Shown here: one piece after another, positions 23,188-34,923 of the stretch
Position numbering within the stretch: position 1 is the stretch's first letter
Layout: every line of letters begins with the position of its first letter
DNA from: Haemonchus contortus
Taxonomy: Eukaryota; Nematoda; Chromadorea; Rhabditida; Trichostrongylidae
Length of the DNA: 64,000 nucleotides
Assembly (NCBI GenBank): GCA_000469685.2
Contig: LS997566.1
Span: 14,572,118-14,636,117 of the forward strand
Direction of reading: 5' to 3'
Notes under the pieces: generated by a model
Told to the model about the DNA's origin: nothing
The model's input: the letters and a program-made list of their open reading frames with translations, nothing else
Databases searched by the model: none
Position numbers and translations under genes: made by a program

Positions 23188-23460
23188 AACAATCCCGTCT
23201 GAAGGATGCGCCCACGCGTTTGAGTCCCACTCAGAATCGTAGCGGCCTATTGAACGCGTATGGTGCCTGTACAATGAATTGCGGTGGCCAGCCGATGTAC
23301 GACTCACTGCTTCAATCCTTCCGGACGAGTCTGGTATCAATTGAACGACCGACGTATGCAAGGCTTGCTTGGCCAAGGCTGATGTCGATCAGGGATTCAA
23401 ACCAATACCATGAGTGTGTGATAGTGCCCCTCTTGCCACTACACCAACTAGGCCCGAGTT
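23188..23460 (-). repeat. tRNA-derived SINE
   Basis: On the minus strand it begins with a tRNA-like head (degenerate gtggtg/cacaac words and a box B GGTTTGAATCC near 23392-23402) and ends with the family tail around the gcgcatccctcagacggg-like word (here gggcgcatccttcagacggg). Same order as copies at 40.4, 54.7 and 56.1 kb. Confidence 0.6.
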
Positions 23461-23960
23461 ATATAATATCTAATAGCCAACAAACCACCCCTACACATGT
23501 AGAGAAGAGTTTCAGAATAGGAGGCAAGGTGTTTCGTTCTGACATTTGCTGAAATTGTGTATGGGAAGAATTCATATTCATGAGATCACAAATTTAGGAG
23601 ATCACACCATGCTACCGTTGAAAGTGCAAGTAATAAGTAATAGGCATCAACGTGCAATGCTGCAAAACATGGCATCATCTAATGCCCGAACCACCTCCTT
23701 AGTGTTTGCTAAAAGTACGCTATAAGTGCAACACTGGGCTTCGCCCTTCATTAAGGATCGCGGATACTACCATCAATTAGATCCCCTCCTCTTTTCGGGT
23801 GATTTTTTTCTTTTACAGGATGTGAAGATGATGTCATCGAAATATAGAAAAGTCCTCAGAGGACCATTCATGAGATACTTCATTTTATTACCCAGTATTG
23901 GGAGAAAATTAAGGAGTCGGTGCTGTTCTGTAAAACACCCCTAAAAGTTTACTTCTCCGC

Positions 23961-23985
23961 CCTCCCCCCCCCCCCCCCTCCCCCG
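23961..23985. repeat. C-rich low-complexity tract
   Basis: Poly-C with one T interruption. Confidence 0.9.
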
Positions 23986-25819
23986 GTTCCTCTAGAATTA
24001 GGGATTAGACTAGAACTTCGCTGGACCGTTGTGTCCTTTCATCTTCGGAAGCATCACGTTGTGACCATACGTAATCGAGAAGGCCCAAAAGAACACTTCC
24101 CTGTCCTGGCTACTCAACTAATTCAATTCATTAACTAACTCAACTAAATGGATAACGCTAAGAGCTAGATGCTTTTGAACGAAAATTGGTTTACTGAAGC
24201 CCATGTGATATAAGAGATGAACTCAGAAAAAATTATAAAGAAATTAGTATGGCTATACTTAACAGCTTCTTCGAAACGGTGTTGGCCTGAAAAAAGGTGT
24301 AACAAAGAAAGGCTGTTAGAAAATACAAAACAGTATAGCGGAATAAGGCGGATGATATCCCCAAATCACTCGTATTATCCACTGCATTCATGAAACCTGC
24401 AGTCTTTGTGCTTCTATTCCTTCCAAAGCCTATCTGGGAGCAGAATCGCACCTCTCAGAGGTCAGTGGTACAGGTGTTAACAGATAAATAGGGACGGCAT
24501 CAAAAGAATTCCTAGAAAATGCCGAGTACCCTCTATTAGGTTTATGAGGCCCCTCTACTTGATTCTGTATTGATCAGCTTGTTGTAATTTTGGATTTTGG
24601 AATGTCTCTAACGTACCACATTTTTCACCGAATCATAATGACATGGGCCAGAGCAGAAAACGCAAGTGAAGTACGATCGACTTCGTAGGATGAGTTTGTG
24701 AATAAATGCGAAGGTCCTTCTAATTGAAAGCTCCTATAGCTATAAAAACCACCTGAGCTTATCTTCTTCACGATATTTTTCCGACTTTTTCGGTATCAAC
24801 TTCACAGTCGTCATTCCCAGGCTTTAAATAGGTGACACTATGTATAACATCGTAGAGAAGTATGTAATGAGGTGGCTTTCCGAATTTATTAGGGAGAGAA
24901 AACTTGCACGGGAATAATCAGAACGGAAGTGGAGTAATGCAAGAGAGCTTGAGATGAGAGCTCGAGAAGAAGCGTGAACATGGAAAACGGCAAATTCCTC
25001 CGTCAGAATGTGCAGCAGTTCCGTTGTTGGTTGTAGCCTAGATTTAATGGCTGCATTGCCGTTCTATCAACGGAAACAACCGCGACGCTGTTGTTGATCT
25101 AAACCTGACAACGTTACAATTCAAGAAGGACTAAAGGATTTCGTCCATGGCAGGTATGCTGAGGAACGCTCAAAAGCCGGATCCAGAAAGCCGCACAAGA
25201 GATACATTTGACGTGGTTCTCCAACGTACTGGGACCATTTCAACCTTCAAAGCAAACTAACGAAGCAAATGCGTCACGAACCGCTTTTTTCTCTCACCAG
25301 TCAGTATCTAGGCTCGACTTGCGCTAGATTCATTACCCTACAAATGAAGTTAGAACTGGTGACTATAGACTTCAGTTAGATTGACTACTCTTCAACGACC
25401 TTATTTGATATGGGTGCTCGATATTAATGTAGAGTTCAAGAAGTAGATTATTTCTCACTTTGTATTACCTTCGCCCTGCCCCCATGTGTGCGCCTTCTAT
25501 CGCTCTCACACATCACCCACGGCTTCGCTTGAACCGAAATGATTCACTCAAATGATAGGCTTAACTGCTGGGAGGAAGTGGAGTTACGGGTTCAGTGTTT
25601 TTCACTTTTTGAGGCCTCCGAACGAGCGTTATCTGTAGACATACTGCAGATATATGGATGAAGACTTTATGAGAACGTCAGCGCTGTTTGAACAGAACGA
25701 GTGTTTCCGAATCATGAATGAACGCTACCAGCGTCACGTTAGAAACTTCAAAACGCTTCTCCGTCTGAAAACGACTCAGATTATGGAGCAACCAGTGCAG
25801 GGAAGGAGGCAGTGCTGAA
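23986..25819. other. no supported gene
   Basis: No frame with a recognisable domain on either strand; a minus frame at 24233-24451 is hydrophobic but unsupported. Confidence 0.35.
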
Positions 25820-25821
25820 TA

Positions 25822-27108
25822 TTAGGTCATCTCATTCAAAAGTTCGCAAGCTTTTATTCGAATAAAATGAAGAGCAAACAAGATAAAAAGCTAATATTCT
25901 AGTGTTCTGTCGGGTAGGCTCCATCATTGTTGACGACCCTCTCCCAGCGTCCAGATAGCACCTGGACACCAAGTAGCTTCTTTCCTTCAACATGTGCAGA
26001 TAAAATGCTGTTGACGTCCATTTCGGCGATCGACCAGTTGTCAAAGCGTTTGCCACTGCGACGTACCTTCATTTGACCGAACCGGTTGAAGTCGCACGGC
26101 TGGAGCTCGGGAGAATAGGGCGGTTGAATCTAGGTTTCAATATTCTTTTCTTCAAAAAACTGCTGCGCAATTCGAGATGGGTGGGGCTTGGCATTGTCAT
26201 GAGCGATAATTGCCCTCTTGAAGTTGTGTGCTGCCATCCAATTGTCGGTATTGTCGTCGAGAAACTGGCAATACACTTCAGAAGTGGCGGTCATTTTTTC
26301 AGTTCAAAGTCGCCAGAACGCCACGCCTCAGAAATCCATGGCCATGATGAGCATCCACTTGGAACCACGTGACTCTTTATGAACCAATTCGGGCGGTTCC
26401 TCATCGGCGTCCATCCAAACCCGACGCTTGTGACTTTCGGGCTCGGTGTAAAACCCACCCATGTTTCATCTATAGCCAACTTTCGTTTCGTGAGTCGCGG
26501 GTGACGTCGGTGGCGGAGAAGATTGTTTCTACAGGCATCAATTCGGTTTTGGAGCTGTGCTTCTGTAAGTAAATGAGGTACCCATACACACATCTTCTTG
26601 ACCATCTTCAATTCTTTGGACACAACTCGGCCAACGGTAGTAGCAGGAGTGCCGGTCTCGCGGGCAAGTTCGGCAATGATGCATTCTCTGCGCTCAGCCA
26701 TTCGACGCTTGATTTCAGCCACTCGTTCTTCTTGTGCGGAGTGAACATTGTGAGCACCACCTCGGCCTTAACTTGTCTCCGTTCTTCCTTCTTCGAACAC
26801 TCGCATCCATTTCTGCACATCACGCTTGAAGAACTCCGTCCCGTCCATTTGTTGATTGTGCTCACGATGAATTTGAGCTTCGGATTCTCCTTGTATAGCG
26901 CCCAATTCGATAATTTCGCGTTGATCCTGTTCGGTAATACTTCTTTTCAAATTGTCAATACCTTCTGCTGCAGCCATGATGTCGAAATCGGGCAGTGTCG
27001 TAGCTGACGGTCCTCGCTTCTGATCAAAACACTGTGGATGGTGAAAGCCTCCTTCATAATCCCGCCATCCCTCTGGATGTCTGCGAACTTTTGAATGAGA
27101 TGACCTAA
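25822..27108 (-). mobile_element. mariner transposon, complete ends, 1287 bp
   Basis: Terminal inverted repeats of about 27 bp (ttaggtcatctcattcaaaa at 25822 and its complement ending at 27108) are flanked by TA at 25820-25821 and 27109-27110. Length and ends are typical of mariner. The single transposase gene is on the minus strand and broken. Confidence 0.9.
25899..26977 (-). pseudogene. mariner transposase (DD34D type), frameshifted
   Basis: Start codon at 26977-26975, last codon 25899-25901 (ends NNDGAYPTEH). A helix-turn-helix region is followed by the linker WVPHLLTEAQ, first catalytic Asp in LAIDETWVGF, second in IIAHDNAKPHPSRI and third in PPYSPELQPCDFNRF. I count 34 positions between the second and third Asp, the mariner DD34D spacing. 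At least three frame changes (about 26.77, 26.4 and 26.3 kb) and a stop before IQPPYS make it inactive. Confidence 0.85.
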
Positions 27109-27204
27109 TACTTCCGGACGTTTCCTTTCCGTCAATCGTTTTGAATTCCGTAGCTCTTGAGTGTAGAAAATGGCAATATCAAAAGCTACCCTATTAAAAA
27201 TCTG

Positions 27205-27537
27205 TCATAGTAGCAGTACTCTATATCTCACAAGATTGACCTTTACGGAATGAACATTACTAGAAAGCTCGTTGACATTACGCGTAGGTAAACTCGTTGG
27301 GGTTTTCTGTGAAAGCTGTTCAGTAGATTCACTCTGTATCGCCATGATGAGATGTTCCAGCTCCCCGCTCTTTTTAAGCCGAGTGAGTAGAGCTAAATGA
27401 GCAAACACGGAACGATAACGATTGACGAATTTGAGGTGAAGAGGTATACACGGGCCCAGATTCTTCTTCACTACCAATATCCTCAACTCATTGTTAGTCT
27501 TAATGAAATAACTAAGAGTATCAACTGTACTCATCAT
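27205..27537 (-). CDS. unrecognised coding-like ORF
   Basis: A 110-codon minus frame of mixed composition, including SGELEHLIMAIQSESTEQ, with a weak donor near 27240. No domain recognised and no neighbouring exon found. Confidence 0.2.
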   Translation of the reverse strand: MMSTVDTLSYFIKTNNELRILVVKKNLGPCIPLHLKFVNRYRSVFAHLALLTRLKKSGELEHLIMAIQSESTEQLSQKTPTSLPTRNVNELSSNVHSVKVNLVRYRVLLL

Positions 27538-28012
27538 CCTCTTGTATAATAGATTGATAATGATACGGTCTTGATACAGCTTGCTCGATTGTGCGAGATG
27601 AGTGTCTAGACCTTTCTCTGTCTTAACGGATTATACAACTCAACCCTCGAAGCGCTCTTATTAAAGCCAATTGTTTTATGGCTTGAGAAATGATTTCCGA
27701 ACATTTCTAGAACTTTGGTTTAGTAGAAGAAGAGTAGTAGTAGAGAAAAGGTGTGACATGGCACAGCTTGAAGAGAGGATTTTTCTGAACTGTGCAAAGA
27801 GGAGACTACGAACAATTGACGGCTACTAAGAGAAGGCGATAATATTGCAAGGAATTATTGAGAACGCTGCACAGACACTTCCAAACAAAGGGAAGATACA
27901 AAATTCAGAAAATAGGATAGACTTCTCTACCCAACCTCGTAAATTAAACCTACTCAAGAAGTACGACATGGTTGATGGTTACTTCACCTCAACACGCGAA
28001 TCATAGTGTTCA

Positions 28013-28330
28013 GTGGTGCTGTTGACAGGAAGCAGTGTTCGAAGTATATCTTACTTCATGCTACAACAGCTCATCCACAAGAGCCGTCAAGGAATTCCGA
28101 GCCTAACAGAAATACCTCTACGTCTTCCTTTTAATATCTCCGATAAAGTGAGCGAAGCAATGCAAAACAGCATACTTAGAGCTAATCTGCAAGATGCTAT
28201 CCAATCGGTAAACATTCCTAACAGCAACATCAAGCAGCAGTTTCTTTGAAATTGGCTCTACAAGCAGAACTCTGCTTGCTAGCATAGCTCACCTTCATCC
28301 AGTAGTCTGCTCATTCATTGAGAATGACTA
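28013..28330 (+). pseudogene. Penelope-like element fragment (region before GIY-YIG domain)
   Basis: The frame reads LPFNISDKVSEAMQNSIL, then VNIPNSNIKQQFL and NWLYKQNSAC. This order resembles the linker between reverse transcriptase and GIY-YIG endonuclease of Penelope-like elements, ending where the RNRLYD-C motif would be. Resemblance is recalled, not computed. It stops at about 28247. Confidence 0.4.
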
Positions 28331-28643
28331 GTATGAAACGTTTGTAGATAGCACAATTCTTGTAAGGACCTTGTCTCGTGCATTTCTTAATATCCATGGT
28401 AATTCGCAGTTGCAGAAGCCCTCTCACTTGCCGTGAAACTGGGATCCTATCGGAAAAAACTCCATAATGGAAAAATGTCGAGAATGAGCTGCACCCAATG
28501 CTTCCGATGGAGGTGTCCCTTTTCGTTAGTATTATATCGAAAATCTTTTTTTCTTCGTGTCGATTGTCTTACTGATCAAATCAGGACCATCCATAGACTT
28601 CCCTCAAGCTCGAGTCTTCGGGATTCACAATTGCAAATGGGTT

Positions 28644-29277
28644 CAAAGGCAGAGTTCACGATAATTTTGGGTCATAAAGATGATGACGAAAATTGAAAGA
28701 AAAGCTGGAGAATAGTTTTCAAAATGATAAAGGCAGGCTTCAAAGAAGTCGTCAAAAGGGGCTGGACCAGAATAAGACCAGGAAAATGAAGCAGAGAGGG
28801 TATTCTATATAATGTGTGCAATTGTGTACGTGTGGGTCCTGGTGCGAATAGCTTCAGTAAGCAAAATGTCTTTTAAAATCCATTCACTCATAGGCATGAG
28901 TTAGCAGAAACACTCTTGACGGCGAAAATAACCCACCTTATTCATCCTATTAAGAAAAACAAGGTGAAGGAAAGCAGCAGCAAAAAATTCCAGAAAAAAA
29001 CATAATAGGAGAAAAACGTCGCTTCATCATTCGCCGATCAGGTGATTCGCTCGTAGTGAACGCGCGGGTTCCGGCGCGAATATTGCAGTCTGTATCGCCT
29101 CGACACCCTTCTGACACATTGTCGGTCGATGGGCGTGCCATCCGACCAATCCGGTGACGGAACTCCTACTATGCCCTGGCTCCTAAATTATTAGGCCTGA
29201 CAGAGTCCTTTTTGTCTAAAGTCCATCGGGTAATTCTGGGGGAAGATCTAAGAAGCCATTTTTGAACCGTGTCTTTG
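28644..29277. mobile_element. probable MITE, ggcacagttcacga family, degenerate
   Basis: A left end caaaggcagagttcacgata faces a right end ttgaaccgtgtctttg in inverted orientation, matching the termini of the copies at 9.9 and 42.4 kb. The interior is diverged. Confidence 0.4.
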
Positions 29278-29774
29278 AACAACTGAGCGAGCTATGTAAT
29301 ATCAGACAAGAAATTATGCAGACGTAATATAGGACTGAGTCATCCTGGTTCGAGCTTTGCATAATTGAACCGTTTATCGAGGTAACCATCGGGTACCAGG
29401 ATATCAAATGAGGTGATAAGAGATTAGCTTGCATAGCAATTACAGACTATGCTGCATGTAAGAGGTAACTTGCGAGCACAACTTCTATTTTCCTTGCAGA
29501 TCTCTAGTGTGGGAGATCTCAGAGAGGTCAAAGTACAGTGCGTCGCCAAATGATACAGCCACCCCTAATTTCTCTAAAAACTCACAGTATTTGATGTTTC
29601 TGAACAAGTGCCAAAGTAAAAAATGTGTCAAATCTGAATTGCAATCCGCACATTATCACCAAATTCCAGCTCAAACCCACAAACATTTTTTGGTCACTTT
29701 TTTTTTCCAATAAAGGATGCTTTCCCAATGTCGCCAAATGATACAGCCACTTCATGCCTTCGTGTCGTGTTTTA

Positions 29775-31040
29775 TTAGGTTGTTCGGAAAGGAATGCGCG
29801 CTAACTTTGTCCATTCATTTCTCCCCTACTATAGATGATTTTTAAAAAGGAATTTATCTGTTAGGAAGAGATTTTCATTGCGCATCTTTTGATTTACTTT
29901 TGATTATGTCTACTTTATTTTTTTCTGAGAAGAAGACTTTAAAAGGGGCTCGACCAAAAATGCCTTTTGCGGGCTTGCATGTGGTACAACTTCAAGCAAG
30001 GAAAATCGGCTGCTGAATCTCATCGTGCCACATCTGAAGTATACGGCGAAAAAGCCCTGTCAGAAAGCCAGTGCCGACGATGGTGTCGGCGTTTCCAAAA
30101 CGGTAATGAAAGCCTGGAGGACGAAGAACATGGAAGTCGGCTTCAGTTCGTCGATAACCAAGTGTTGAAGACCGTCATCAAATTGGATCCACACCAAACC
30201 ACCCGAAAACTGGCAACACATGTTGGCTGCTCAAACTCTATCATCCATGAGCATTTGCTGGCAATTGGCAAGAAGAACAGGTGCGGAAAATGGGTACCGC
30301 ACCAGCTGGGCGACCCGAACCAAGCAACACAAGTGGCGATGGCCGAAATTCTTCTCCATCGCTCCAAGAACAGCGGTTTTTTCAACTCTATTATTACATC
30401 AGACGGGAAATGGATCTGCTTCGACAACACAACACGAAAAGGACAGTGGTTAGACGCCGGTGACACTCCAAAACCCACTACGAAACCGGATACACACGGC
30501 AGAAAGGTGATGCTCTGCGTTCGGTGGAACAGCAAAGGTTGGGGTAGTTTGAAGTCCTGAATTCGGACCAAACGGTTACGGCGGACATTTACGAAGAACA
30601 ATTGAACCGCGTGGATCAAGCACTGCGTCGTCGAGGTGTCCAAACGACGTCGACAAAATTCATCCTCTACAACGCTCATCAACATGTTGCGAAAACCACC
30701 TTTGGAAAAAAATTGAGGAAATTGGGGTTGGGAATTCCTGCCTCATCCGCCTTACAGCCCAGACCTGATTCCATCCGATGACCATCTGTTCCGGTCAATG
30801 CAGCACTACTTGGCCGAGAGAAAATCCGAAAACCGCGAAAAAGTTCAACTCAGGGTGTCCAACTACTTTGAGTTGTAGCCGGCCGAGTTCTTCAGAAGAA
30901 GAATCCATTCTTCGCGTAAACGTGGACAAGAAGTCATTGATAGTAATGGAAAATATCCTTTGAATTGATCTTGTTTAGTTTTGTTCTTATAATAAAAAAT
31001 TTTTTGAACTCAAACGCGCATTCCTTTTCGAACAACCTAA
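29775..31040 (+). mobile_element. mariner transposon nested in the Tc3-like element
   Basis: Inverted repeats ttaggttgttcggaaaggaa (left) and ttccttttcgaacaacctaa (right, ends 31040), with TA target duplication at 29773-29774 and 31041-31042. It lies between the left arm and the transposase of the host element, so it inserted later. Confidence 0.9.
29967..30961 (+). pseudogene. mariner transposase (nested copy), frameshifted and active-site mutated
   Basis: The N-terminal half is a helix-turn-helix region with FKQGKSAAESHR and SQCRRWCRRFQNGNESLED, typical of mariner. First catalytic Asp is in IITSDGKWICFDN. The second-Asp block reads ILYNAHQHVAK, where the expected Asp before Asn is Tyr. The third block PPYSPDLIPSDDHLF is in a different frame near 30740-30790. 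A stop after WNSKGWG and a further shift near 30715 also break it. Confidence 0.8.
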
Positions 31041-31082
31041 TAGTTCAACGCAACGAAATAGCTTCGACTATGTAACGTTCTT

Positions 31083-32156
31083 CATTTTCAGGCGATGGGA
31101 ATAGAAACTTGCTTTCGGAATTCGAATAAGATCAAATAATCGCGAAAAAGAAGCAGGGACTGTCAATTTGCAAAATGACGCGGGATTTGGGTCGATGTCA
31201 CGCAGTTTCGGATTTTTTAAAGCAAAGTTCCTGAAGCCTATGATAAACCGCAAGAAGTGCTGGACATTCCGCTGTTGTCTGACAGAGAGAAGCGCCGTAC
31301 TTTGAGGGAAGCGTCGAACTCCACCAAGTCCTGTATGGAAATCCGGTCATTTCCTTTTTCAATAAGCACTGTCCAGAAGGTGATCAGAAAGTCCAAATTT
31401 ATTTTCGAGCGTAAAATGCGTAAGGCGCACTTCACGACAAAAGACATCGGGAAAATCGGGTCGCTTCCTCTAGAAGGTGCAGCTGAACCGAGTGGAATAT
31501 GGTGTCCTCCATGTGCTGACATTTGACTTTCCTTCTCTTGATGGTTTTCGTTCTTCAGGTCGTTTTTCGATGGAAAAAAGTTCATGATGGTGGTTCAGAC
31601 GGGAACCGATTTAAATGGCACGACCTGAGGAAGGAGAAACTTCAATTTTCTAGACAGAAATTCAAGGGAAGAGGAGACATGCTTTGGGCCGCGATTCATC
31701 GAGTAGGCGCATCATTTTATGTTTTGTACCAAAGAAGATGAACTCGTGCTTCCATAGAATTGTTATGCGCCGTACACTTCTCCCTTTCTGGCGTCAGAAT
31801 CAGCTCCGAAATCTTGTTTTCATGCAAGATAATACCCAAATTCACGTCAGCAGGAGCACTGATGCCCGGTTCTCACGGCACTTCTGCCCTGACCGACGAA
31901 CAGCCCCGATTTGAATTCGATGGGAAATGTATGGGGCTGCATGGCGCAGAAGATTTACGCCCAACCCAAGCAACTCCGAGGCGTCAAGGATTTGAAAAAA
32001 GCGATCATCGAAGCATGGCACCAAGTTGACCAGCAACTGACTACTAACTTTTATTTGAGCCTGGACCACCGTATTTCCGAAGTAATTAGAAGGAACGGTG
32101 GACCAACTGATTACTGGCTTGGCAACTTTCTCCCCTTGTTGCATGTTTGTTGTTAA
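31083..32156 (+). pseudogene. Tc3-like transposase, decayed
   Basis: Recognisable blocks in order: a helix-turn-helix region with LLSDREKRRTLREASNS and VIRKSKFIFERKMRKAHF, a likely intron ending TTCTTCAG at about 31557, then FKWHDLRKEKLQFSR and GDMLWAAIHRVG, the second catalytic Asp in LVFMQDNTQIHVSR, the third acidic block in DLNSMGNVWGC (Glu of DD34E appears as Gly) and a C-terminus ending NGGPTDY. Frames change at least three times. Confidence 0.75.
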
Positions 32157-33000
32157 ATAAATTAATTTTATCAGTGGCTGTATCATTTGGCGACGTTGGA
32201 AAAGCACCCTTTATTGAAAAATTGACCAAAAAATGCTTGTGTTTTCGAGCTGGAATTTGGTGATAATGTGCGAATTGCAATTCAAATTTGACACATTTTT
32301 GACTGTGGCACTTGATACTGTGAGTTTTTGGGGAAATTAGGGGTGGGCACTGTACATCACTATAATGCGATTCACGTGCGGGCGAGGTGAGATGCGGGTA
32401 ATTTTGAGGACACTATATGAAGAGGTATAGTGTAGAAATGATCTCTCCCATACTAAATTGAAAATTGAAAGTAGAGAGATGAGGACTTCGTGAAAGAGAA
32501 AAGGTCCACTGTATAAGAATCCATGAGCGGACAAAGTTCTACCTTTTAGCACGTATGCATTCATAGATCACTTAGAGGCTCAATTTCATGAATTTTGGAT
32601 AGTAGGAGAGTTAGGAACGAAAGCATTGACACTTATCAGTGCGAGCGTGACCGATGAAAATGCATAGTAATAAAGAGCTCCTTCCATAGCGACAATAAAG
32701 AGCAGTCAAGCACTTTTCGCACCACGCTGACTTAAGCTACAATCCAACCCACCACGCCGCATCTTGAAGGCTTCAGTGTGGCCGCCGCCTGTTGATGAAG
32801 AGACATCCTGAGCAACGTATTGAGCTCTCCCGGAGCTCTTTAAGGACCATTTTCTACGGCGACAACCTCAAATATTGCCTAATCTTGTCGAAGTAGCTAG
32901 TCTACAGGTCTCACTGATGAACGTTACTTGAAATAGTGTTCAAATACTGCAGAGTATAGAGCACGACACTAAACAAGCTAGGAGCCATTGAATCCAGTCA

Positions 33001-34080
33001 TTAGGTGTTTGGGATAGAAGTGAATTTTGCTACACGAGAATCTAAATGGGGTTTGAAATTCAAAGTCACCGACACGATTCCTGAAAAAAGGCTGGAACAC
33101 ACACGGCCTAAAGGGATTCTTGAAACTTTCCAAGCCGCTAATGCACTTGATAGAGAGGCATGAAGGTCGCCATTATCATCAACACACAATCATTAGCGTT
33201 TCAATTTTCTTCTACATCACTCACTCACAAGACAAACGCCATTCATGTAGAAAAGAATAGGAAAATTAGTGTAAAGAAGGCAGCGGAAACATAATTTGGC
33301 TAAAATGCAACATGCGGGACTGACATTTAGAGAATACGGTTGTGGGGAAACTGAACAGAATTTATTCGAGTAGGTGAAGCAGCTTGGGCATCACGAAAGG
33401 ACATGGTTTGAGTACAGTATTGGAATCTTCATGGAAAGAAGTTTGCAACTTGAGGAGGTTTGACTGAGTCTGTCCTGGTGGTTTATGGTTCGGTTGAGAA
33501 TAACCATAATGTAATAACGACATGCTGATTTTTGAGTTGACAGATTGAGATATGGTATCGCCGATAATCCGTGGCTCCCATTGGCACTAGCAAACTAGTC
33601 TGTGTTAGCATATTCGCCCTGCAACCCACCTAAACCACATGAAATCATGGAGAGCTAATGGATTTAAGCTCTTTTACGCATAGCTACGCGCGTAATGGTA
33701 AGTGGTGAACACTGGGAACTGTAACGAAGGCATAATCAGTGCGCGATTGGATATCGCCTACGAAGTCATGCAATTTTCCAATTTTTGCATTTTTTGGATC
33801 GTTCAAATTGACGAACAGATTCAATTCCTTCGTTCCTTCTATGGACGAAGTGAGGTTACAGTCACATGGTGACAGAACTTCATCAGTGCTAATGTTAACG
33901 AAATTGTATAAGAATTGAGACCAGAAAAAGTTAATCGAGAATGCTTCCATGAAAGCGTTATCCAAGTTTTCATCTTGTCATATTCCTCTTTATGAAAAAT
34001 AGTCCCAATTCGATTACCAACATCGGGCTAACAATATTTAATGCCATCTGCGTCATGCTACGTCAAGCTGGAATGCTCAA
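33001..34080 (-). repeat. segmental duplication, copy A
   Basis: Blocks at 33112-33290, 33670-33780 and 33990-34050 match blocks at 36411-36605, 37345-37500 and 38215-38262 in the same order and orientation (for example gctaatgcacttgat versus actaatgcgcttgat, and the paired agctacgcg-gtaatggta words). Identity is partial, so the duplication is old. Confidence 0.5.
33684..33977 (-). CDS. unrecognised ORF in duplication copy A
   Basis: Minus frame of about 97 codons. It has a hydrophobic aromatic start (INFFWSQFLYNFVNIS), a CDC motif, then KIGKLHDFVGDIQSRTDYAF, stopping at 33684. Codon composition looks coding. A short upstream frame (NIVSPMLVIELGLFF) could be a membrane segment of an earlier exon. 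The equivalent part of copy B is broken, so this may be the better preserved member of a small family. Confidence 0.35.
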   Translation of the reverse strand, partial: QDENLDNAFMEAFSINFFWSQFLYNFVNISTDEVLSPCDCNLTSSIEGTKELNLFVNLNDPKNAKIGKLHDFVGDIQSRTDYAFVTVPSVHHLPLRA

Positions 34081-34152
34081 AGTAGAAAGCTCAACAGAGA
34101 TCAATCTAGTATGTAGGTTTACTGCAGCCTTTCCAAGATTACAAACTTTATG

Positions 34153-34190
34153 AGGCTAACGTTTCGGCTAGCTCGCCTTCGTCAAAGCCT
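34153..34190 (-). ncRNA. degenerate hammerhead-like motif of a Penelope-like element
   Basis: Minus strand: AGGCT / TTGACGA / A-GGC-6 nt-GCC / GAAAC / GTT / AGCCT. Layout is the same as at 41830-41867 but the first core base is U instead of C, which should inactivate it. The next bases (cATAAAG) also match the other copy, so this marks a second Penelope terminus. Confidence 0.45.
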
Positions 34191-34727
34191 TAATCTAAGT
34201 CGCCGGAGCGTTAGATCGATCACCCAGAATGTAACGTCTGCGTGCAATCATTCTGTTTGTAAGTGAAATTAAGCTCTGATACGAAAACATAGACCTATGT
34301 AGCAATAAGACGTTTTTGCCGCACAGGTAGGCCATGCTTATCGGTTTATTGGCTGCTGGTTTACGAGTAGAAAGAGTCCGAGATTTCTTTTCCACTGCAT
34401 CCGAGAATAGAAGGAACGACGAAGGATGAGAGCGCTTTGAACCTGATAGATATGTGTAAGCATTCCTTCTTTTCAGCAATAGGTGATCTGTAGAAGTCGG
34501 AAGTGAGGAGTGTTTTTAAAATAGTCCTTGCCCACTTGGGAATGGAGCCAGACCATGATAGACAGAGAAGATTTTAGGATAGGAAGAGTAGGCTTACGAA
34601 AAGCAATTTAGTGTTATTAGCGTCATTCGATTTTACTCTGGAATTGCCTCACTTTTACTTAAACAGCCGTATTTGGACTTGATGTTTTGTTAACTGCTGT
34701 TTTAACGCCGCAGTGCGCGAAGTGAAA

Positions 34728-34923
34728 GTCTCACAAGGTTGGCGATTTGTGGTCAAAACACCAGTCTAGGACTGGACTCGAACCCGTACTTGTCCTTTCC
34801 GGGGACCGTGCTCATATCGTGATAGTGTAAGGAATATGAGCACGGTCCCCGGAAAGGACAAGCATGGGTTCGAGTCCCGTCTGAGACTGGAGTTTTGCCC
34901 ACAAATCGCCAACCTTGTGAGAC
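34728..34923. repeat. 196-bp palindrome made of two inverted tRNA-like SINE copies
   Basis: Arms of about 90 bp (34728-34817 and 34834-34923) pair almost perfectly around a 16-nt loop. Each arm holds a box-B-like GGGTTCGAGTCC and the shared word ccggggaccgtgctca or its complement. The left arm and its outer flank (from about 34676) match the single copy at 55676-55840. Confidence 0.7.

Larger units (their letters stand above)
29536..32352 (+). mobile_element. Tc3-like transposon with ~200-bp inverted ends, interrupted by a mariner
   Basis: Left arm (29536 to about 29752) and right arm (about 32170-32352) are inverted copies. Each includes the word gtcgccaaatgatacagcc; in the left arm it occurs at both the outer and inner end. 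TA flanks both ends (29534-29535 and 32353-32354). Removing the 1268-bp mariner plus target duplication leaves about 1.55 kb. The right tip lacks about 17 bp (one gtcgccaaatgatacag unit) present in the left tip. Confidence 0.85.
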
